NCBI GenBank assembly: GCA_900320565.1
Contig: ONSR01000007.1
Span: 1-44,674, forward strand
Length of the DNA stretch: 44,674 nt
Reading direction: 5' to 3'
Source of the DNA: an uncultured Prevotellaceae bacterium
Lineage (GTDB): Bacteria > Bacteroidota > Bacteroidia > Bacteroidales > Bacteroidaceae
Shown: piece after piece, positions 40,614 to 44,674 of the stretch
How the letters are laid out: every line of letters starts with the position of its first letter
How positions within the stretch are numbered: the stretch's first letter is position 1
Translations under genes and position numbers: made by a program
The notes under the pieces: model-generated
What the model saw: only the letters and a program-made list of their open reading frames with translations
Databases searched by the model: none
Told to the model about the DNA's origin: nothing

Positions 40614-41720
40614 CTATACCTTCAGGAAGATGCGATTGCGGTAGAGAACATAGAGGAACAGCCAGCAAACAGCAATATAGGCCACTTGCGTAAAGAAGGC
40701 CCAAGAGTTCTCAGGCATCAGTTTCACCAGACCGCCAAAGAGTTTCTCAGACGTATAGGAGAACCTGATGAACTTCTGGGCAAGATAGATGGTGATGGAG
40801 TTCATGCCGATAACCGTGAAGAAGAACGTCCACCGGCGCCACTGCAATACATCTATTATATAATAGAAGAGGGCGAACATCAGCACAGAATAAGCGCCGA
40901 CGACCATCACGAACGAACTTGTCCACATCTTCTTGTTGATGGGGAACACTTCGTTCCAAAGCAAACCGATTGCCAGCATGATGATGCCGGCAAGTATCAT
41001 CCAAAGCACCGTCTTGCCCCCTGCTCCTTGCTCCTTGCTCCTTTTCTTCACCAATTCCCCTGTAAACATACCGAGCAGCGCTGTGCCAATAGCAGGAACG
41101 ACACTCAGGATGCCTTCGGGGTCGATGTTTCCATAATAGATTCGTCCTGGCAAGAGGATGCGGTCCACATAGCCCACGATGCTGCCCTGGGCGCTGAAGA
41201 TGTCCTCTCCTCCACCATCAGGAGCAGGAATGAAGCCAGCCACGAGCCAATAACCGACAAGCAGCAGAGCTGTAATGCCCACACGAGCCTTCCAACCGGT
41301 ATGAATAAAGATGAGGGCTGCAAACATCCAAGCAAGACCGATTCGTCCAAGAACGCTGGCATAGCGAAGGTTCTCGAAATCAAAATCGAGCAGCCCGTTA
41401 TAGACAACGCCCAAGAAGACAAGCATCAAGCCACGCACGATAACTTTCCTGTGAATGGCCCAAGCCGAGCGTCCTTTCTGACGTTGTTTTGCCAAAGAGA
41501 ACGGGAAGGAGATGCCTGCGATGAAAAGGAACAACGGGAAGATGGTGTCGTGATGCCGCAGCCCGTGCCACTCAACGTGATCCATCTGCTCAGCAAGTGC
41601 TTGTGTAAACGAACAAGGGAACCACTCAGCAAGCGCCACAAGCAGTGCCGCGCCACCCATGATGAACAACATATCAAAGCCACGAAGGGCATCGATGGAG
41701 AGCAATCTTTCGTCTTTCAT
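40614..41720 (-). CDS. NagX/DUF5009-like multi-pass membrane protein (acyltransferase-like)
   Basis: The 368-residue protein has about ten hydrophobic segments and starts RLLSIDALRGFDMLFIMGG, the motif of the heparan-alpha-glucosaminide N-acetyltransferase-like family (DUF5009, NagX in bacteria). HHDTIFPLFLFIAGISFPFSL is the second landmark. Relatives occur in GlcNAc-use loci, which would fit release of GlcNAc by the neighbouring GH85, but the link is inferred. A 7-bp repeat encodes RSKEQGAGG in a loop between membrane segments. Confidence 0.82.
   Translation of the reverse strand: MKDERLLSIDALRGFDMLFIMGGAALLVALAEWFPCSFTQALAEQMDHVEWHGLRHHDTIFPLFLFIAGISFPFSLAKQRQKGRSAWAIHRKVIVRGLMLVFLGVVYNGLLDFDFENLRYASVLGRIGLAWMFAALIFIHTGWKARVGITALLLVGYWLVAGFIPAPDGGGEDIFSAQGSIVGYVDRILLPGRIYYGNIDPEGILSVVPAIGTALLGMFTGELVKKRSKEQGAGGKTVLWMILAGIIMLAIGLLWNEVFPINKKMWTSSFVMVVGAYSVLMFALFYYIIDVLQWRRWTFFFTVIGMNSITIYLAQKFIRFSYTSEKLFGGLVKLMPENSWAFFTQVAYIAVCWLFLYVLYRNRIFLKV
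41017..41044. repeat. Heptad repeat in NagX-like coding sequence (CTCCTTG)
   Basis: CCCCCTG, CTCCTTG, CTCCTTG and CTCCTTT follow at 7 bp and encode a hydrophilic loop. Confidence 0.75.
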
Positions 41721-41841
41721 CTCTTACTAATTCAATATACAATTTACTATTTATTCTATAGGAGTTAGAAGAAGTTAGAAGAAGATATGCCGCTTCAGCG
41801 GCGAAGATAGAGGACGAATGCTTGGGGCGAGCCAGGAGGAG

Positions 41842-43500
41842 TCAGTACTTGAACGAGCTTCCTCCTGCAAACTCGCGGAGCAAGCTTGAAGGCGGCACCT
41901 GGTCGCCTGGGATGCCGTTGAAGTAGGCCAGGAACTTGCGCAGACGACTCGCCTCAGCATACTCGATGGCGCGTTCCGGCACTTGTTCGAGGATAGGCAT
42001 CACCTGCTCGCGTATCACGCCCAACTCGTAGAGCAAGGCACTGTTGAAGGTCGCATCGGCAAATCCTTGGAAGGGGAATATCCATTTCTCCTCGCCTGCG
42101 CTGACGCTTGGAGCGCGCTTGATGGTCTCGACAGCAGAGTAGCCGCGATGCTTGTAGTCGCGAAGGATGCGACGCAGCAAGCGGATGTCGGCCGTTGGAA
42201 TGTGATTGTGGTCGTCGAGCTGTATGGTGGTGAGCGTCGAGACATATATCCTGTACTTCTTCTCCTCGGGTATCTGTTGCGTCAGGATGGGGTTGAGAGC
42301 ATGATTGCCCTCAAGGATGATGACATCTTCGGGACCTATCTTCAGCTTTCTGCCCTCGAAGACACGCTCGCCCTTCTTGAAGTCGTAGCGCGGAAGCTCC
42401 ACCTCCTCGCCATTCAGCAAAGCGTTCATCTGTTTGTTGAAGAATGTCGTATCGACTGCTCCGATGCACTCGAAGTCATACTCTCCATTGGCATCCTTCG
42501 GCGTATCGACACGGTTGACGAAGTAGTCGTCGGTGCTGATGGTATGAGGTCGCAAGCCACAAGCCATCACGAGGACTGCCAGTCGCTTGGCCGTCGTTGT
42601 CTTACCGCTACTGCTTGGGCCGGCAAGCAAGACGATGCGGGCACCTCGTTCTGCAATCTCGTCGGCTATGTTACTGAGTTTCTTCGACTGAAGCGCCTCG
42701 CTGACATTGATGAGGTCGGTTGCATGCCCCTCCTTAATGGCATAGTTCAACTCGCCAACCGTCTGCACGCCAAGTATCTCCTGCCATCTGTGGTGCTCCC
42801 TGATGACGTCGAGCATCTTCTTGCTCTGGTCCATTATCTCTTCCAGTTGCGACGGGTTCTTCATGGAAGGAGCACGAAGCAGCATGCCGTCGTAGAACTT
42901 GATGAGGTCGAAGAGGTGCACCTGACTGGTGCGGGTGAGCAGGCAACTGTAGAAGTAATCGACTGTGTCGCCTAACTTATAATAATATGTATAGAGGTCG
43001 TCCTGGCTTTCCAGCAACTGCACCTTGCTCTTCATGCCTCGCTTCTCGAACATCTCGATGGCCTCTTCGATGGGGCACTGTATGCGATGTATGGGCATAT
43101 CGGCATCGATGATTTCCTGCATGCGCCCTTTGATGCGACGGACATCCTCGTCTTCCACAGGACGCCCCAGGCGAAGCTGGCAGTAATAACCACGGCACAC
43201 GGAGCCGCCAACGAGGAGTTGGGCATCGGGATAAGTATCTTCGACAGCCTTCGCCAAGATGAAGAAGAGCGTGCGGGTATAGGTGCGCATACCGCTTTCA
43301 TCAGAGAGCGACAGGAACTCCACATCCTTGTTGTTGTAGAAGCGGTAGTTCATGCCCTGCACCTTATTGTTGACGCGAGCAGCCACAGGCCCATAGTCCA
43401 TGTGGAAGTTCGCCTGGGCAAAGGCTTCATAGAGATTACTGCCAAAAGGCACACTTATCCTCTTTCCATTATTACGACAGCGTATTCTTAGTTCACTCAT
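41842..43500 (-). CDS. Nucleoside (uridine-like) kinase with N-terminal TGS/ThrRS-like domains
   Basis: The 552-residue product resembles the Bacteroidota 'nucleoside kinase' family: an N-terminal TGS-like domain (about 1-65), a threonyl-tRNA-synthetase-like second domain (about 70-190) and a C-terminal phosphoribulokinase/uridine kinase domain with P-loop GPSSSGKT at 294-301 and STDDYF soon after. It should phosphorylate a nucleoside such as uridine; the role of the N-terminal domains is unknown. ATG 43500 is preferred over a TTG at 43506 that lies in repeat DNA. Upstream on the same strand is the sirtuin gene, with only 7-bp repeats between. Confidence 0.87.
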   Translation of the reverse strand: MSELRIRCRNNGKRISVPFGSNLYEAFAQANFHMDYGPVAARVNNKVQGMNYRFYNNKDVEFLSLSDESGMRTYTRTLFFILAKAVEDTYPDAQLLVGGSVCRGYYCQLRLGRPVEDEDVRRIKGRMQEIIDADMPIHRIQCPIEEAIEMFEKRGMKSKVQLLESQDDLYTYYYKLGDTVDYFYSCLLTRTSQVHLFDLIKFYDGMLLRAPSMKNPSQLEEIMDQSKKMLDVIREHHRWQEILGVQTVGELNYAIKEGHATDLINVSEALQSKKLSNIADEIAERGARIVLLAGPSSSGKTTTAKRLAVLVMACGLRPHTISTDDYFVNRVDTPKDANGEYDFECIGAVDTTFFNKQMNALLNGEEVELPRYDFKKGERVFEGRKLKIGPEDVIILEGNHALNPILTQQIPEEKKYRIYVSTLTTIQLDDHNHIPTADIRLLRRILRDYKHRGYSAVETIKRAPSVSAGEEKWIFPFQGFADATFNSALLYELGVIREQVMPILEQVPERAIEYAEASRLRKFLAYFNGIPGDQVPPSSLLREFAGGSSFKY

Positions 43501-43501
43501 C

Positions 43502-43578
43502 TTCAATATTCAATTTTCAATTTTCAATCTTCAATCTTCAATTTTCAATGTTCAATCTTCAATGTTCAATGTTCAATA
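43502..43578. repeat. Eleven-unit heptad array (TTCAATN) between sirtuin and kinase genes
   Basis: Eleven consecutive 7-bp units TTCAATN run without a break from 43502 to 43578, varying only in the last base. The array contains the sirtuin stop codon (43561-43559), encodes that protein's last residues NIEH and reaches to one base before the kinase ATG. Confidence 0.95.
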
Positions 43579-44260
43579 ATTTCATCAGTTCCTTCATCCC
43601 TTCGCTTGCGCCCTTCATGATGTGATGGACAGGCACATCGCTGTTCCACTGGACAGGCTTCGGGTCGATGAGGTAGATGGGTGTGCCGGGACGGACACAT
43701 CTGGTCAGCCCTGCAGCGGGATAGACATTGAGGCTCGTGCCGATGACGATGAGCATATCAGCCTTCTCACATTCCTCCACAGCTCGGTCTATCTCGGGTA
43801 CAGCCTCGCCAAACCAGACGATGAAGGGCCTGAGCTGGCTGCCGTCGCCAGCAAGGTCGCCCATCTTCACTTCGATATGTTCTGGGTCGAGCGTCTTGAT
43901 GTAGCGCGGGTCATTGGGCGAGCGGCTGCTCGTCACCTTCATCAGTTCGCCGTGCAGGTGAATGACGTAGCTGCTGCCGGCACGTTCATGCAGGTTATCT
44001 ACATTCTGCGTCACAACCGTCACGGCATGTTTCTCTTCAAGCTTTGCCACAAGCTCGTGCCCGAGGCAAGGCTTCGTACCAAGCAATTCCTTACGGCGCA
44101 CATTATAGAACTCCGTAACGAGTTTCGGGTTGCGAGCCCAGCCTTCAGGCGTCGCCACATCCTCTACGTTGTACTGGTCCCACAGTCCGCCATTGTCGCG
44201 AAAAGTACTGATACCGCTTTCAGCGCTCATACCCGCTCCAGTCAACACTACTATTCTCAT
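43559..44260 (-). CDS. cobB: Class III-type sirtuin (NAD-dependent protein deacylase)
   Basis: The 233-residue product has GAGMSAESGISTFRD (8-22), QNVDNLH (85-91) and the catalytic H103 in HLHGE, then LRPFIVWFGE and GTSLNVYPAAG. Y52 and R55 in FYNVRR match the YxxR pair that in class III sirtuins (SIRT5, CobB) recognises succinyl- or malonyl-lysine. The two CxxC zinc pairs usual between HGE and LRP are absent; no Cys occurs there. ATG 44260 gives the standard N terminus, and a longer reading from 44395 adds 45 unrelated residues across the promoter. Confidence 0.9.
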   Translation of the reverse strand: MRIVVLTGAGMSAESGISTFRDNGGLWDQYNVEDVATPEGWARNPKLVTEFYNVRRKELLGTKPCLGHELVAKLEEKHAVTVVTQNVDNLHERAGSSYVIHLHGELMKVTSSRSPNDPRYIKTLDPEHIEVKMGDLAGDGSQLRPFIVWFGEAVPEIDRAVEECEKADMLIVIGTSLNVYPAAGLTRCVRPGTPIYLIDPKPVQWNSDVPVHHIMKGASEGMKELMKLLNIEH

Positions 44261-44288
44261 AAATGCCCGTTTTTTGATTAAAGATACG

Positions 44289-44296
44289 CAAATATA
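44289..44296 (-). promoter_or_regulatory. -7 box of the sirtuin-kinase operon
   Basis: Minus-strand TATATTTG fits TAnnTTTG and lies 28 bases upstream of the sirtuin ATG. No clear -33 element at the usual distance. Confidence 0.6.
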
Positions 44297-44387
44297 GCAA
44301 AAAATATGATTCGAGGAATGCAAAAGCGAAGAAAAAGGGAAGAAAAGCAAGAAAAGCGGAAAAGTATCGTCTCGCAAAGACTTCCCA

Positions 44388-44541
44388 AACTTCACTGCAG
44401 AAGCTTTAGCTCGACGCCAGTCAAGTTCGTAAACTTCACTGCAGAAGTTCGTAAACTTCTCTGCAGAAGTTGGCTAACTTCTCTGCAGAAGTTCGTAAAC
44501 TTCACTGCAGAAGTTTTAGCTCGACGCCAGTCAAGTTTTTA
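44388..44541. repeat. Seven-unit 22-bp palindromic array (AACTTC-N6-GAAGTT-N4)
   Basis: Units start at 44388, 44410, 44432, 44454, 44476, 44498 and 44520, exactly 22 bp apart. Five have AACTTC, a centre ACTGCA or TCTGCA, and GAAGTT (GAAGCT in the first). The units at 44410 and 44520 share a divergent form beginning CTCGACGCCAGT and ending CAAGTT. The pair 44498+44520 therefore repeats the pair 44388+44410, a higher-order duplication. It lies about 90 bases upstream of the sirtuin promoter. Confidence 0.93.
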
Positions 44542-44585
44542 CGTTTTTCTATAGCCTTGTTTTCTAACCACTTGTGAAACTCGGA

Positions 44586-44674
44586 AAATCCTGCAGAGGA
44601 TTTGCCCAAATCCTGCTGTGGATTTGATGAAATCCTCCTGTGGATTTTGCCAAATCCTCACGTCGATTTTAGGG
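44586..44674. repeat. 22-bp palindromic array (AAATCC-N6-GGATTT-N4), runs off window
   Basis: Units start at 44586, 44608, 44630 and 44652, exactly 22 bp apart. The first three have perfect 6-bp arms AAATCC and GGATTT, and the fourth has CGATTT. The first unit starts 66 bp (3 x 22) after the last unit of the preceding array, so both may lie on one 22-bp lattice. The array may continue past the window end. Confidence 0.9.

Noticed and set aside
41789-41802. GCCGCT-TC-AGCGGC hairpin as terminator of the kinase gene
   Set aside because: The loop is only two bases and no T-run follows on either strand.
44261-44395. N-terminal extension of the sirtuin
   Set aside because: It would cross the TATATTTG promoter box and precede the standard MRIVVLTGAG start.
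44388-44674. Possible CRISPR array
   Set aside because: The repeats are directly tandem at 22 bp with no unique spacers of regular length, and no cas gene is present.

Overview
The window looks like chromosomal DNA of a strictly anaerobic, gut- or oral-type Bacteroidales, most likely Prevotella-like. This rests on several signs: promoters of the Bacteroidota type (TTG, 19-22 bp, TAnnTTTG) in front of many genes; an adjacent SusC/SusD pair; BspA-like leucine-rich-repeat surface proteins; C-terminal tails of the 'GxYI..GKKxxxK' or 'GINIxRxADGxxRKI' kind; meso-diaminopimelate dehydrogenase; a class III (oxygen-sensitive) ribonucleotide reductase; and a 2-oxoacid:ferredoxin oxidoreductase. The genus is inferred, not proven.

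Layout. 1-4356: BspA-like LRR surface protein, cut at its 5' end. 4506-5405: ddh (minus). 5927-8619: nrdD and nrdG with an intrinsic-terminator hairpin between them. 8753-15641: two tandem paralogous secreted M60-like zinc peptidases (minus), each with an LRR domain on both sides of the peptidase. 15849-19107: housekeeping operon read leftward (DUF177, rpmF, fabH, era, purN). 19172-20329: orphan sensor histidine kinase. 20432-22372: a clostripain-type (C11) lipoprotein protease facing a DUF3298-like lipoprotein. 22501-23568: secreted GH43-like glycosidase. 23767-26682: outer-membrane beta-barrel receptor with a Gly/Arg-rich tail. 26796-30308: tRNA-Arg(CCU), korA, a GxxExxY gene and korB, all leftward. 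31004-40366: a compact polysaccharide-utilisation locus, SusC, SusD and a GH85-like endo-beta-N-acetylglucosaminidase. 40614-44260: NagX/DUF5009-like membrane protein, nucleoside (uridine-like) kinase and a class III-type sirtuin, all leftward.

Function together. The secreted proteins suggest a glycoprotein forager. The M60 and C11 peptidases would cut protein backbones, the GH85 enzyme would release N-glycans, SusC/SusD would import them, and GH43 and the beta-barrel receptor may handle other glycans or peptides. Four secreted products, or a remnant of one, share related C-terminal tails that could be type IX secretion signals.

The least expected feature is repeat DNA between the genes. At least seven intergenic arrays consist of palindrome-centred units repeated at exactly 22 bp, yet their sequences are mostly different from locus to locus. 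A second class of arrays with a 7-bp period (again different sequences) fills the gaps between several co-directional genes, supplies stop codons, and also occurs inside four coding regions, where a change in unit number would shift the reading frame. A third class, with a 9-bp period, brackets the GxxExxY gene in inverted orientation. No IS element, CRISPR array, rRNA or phage gene was recognised.
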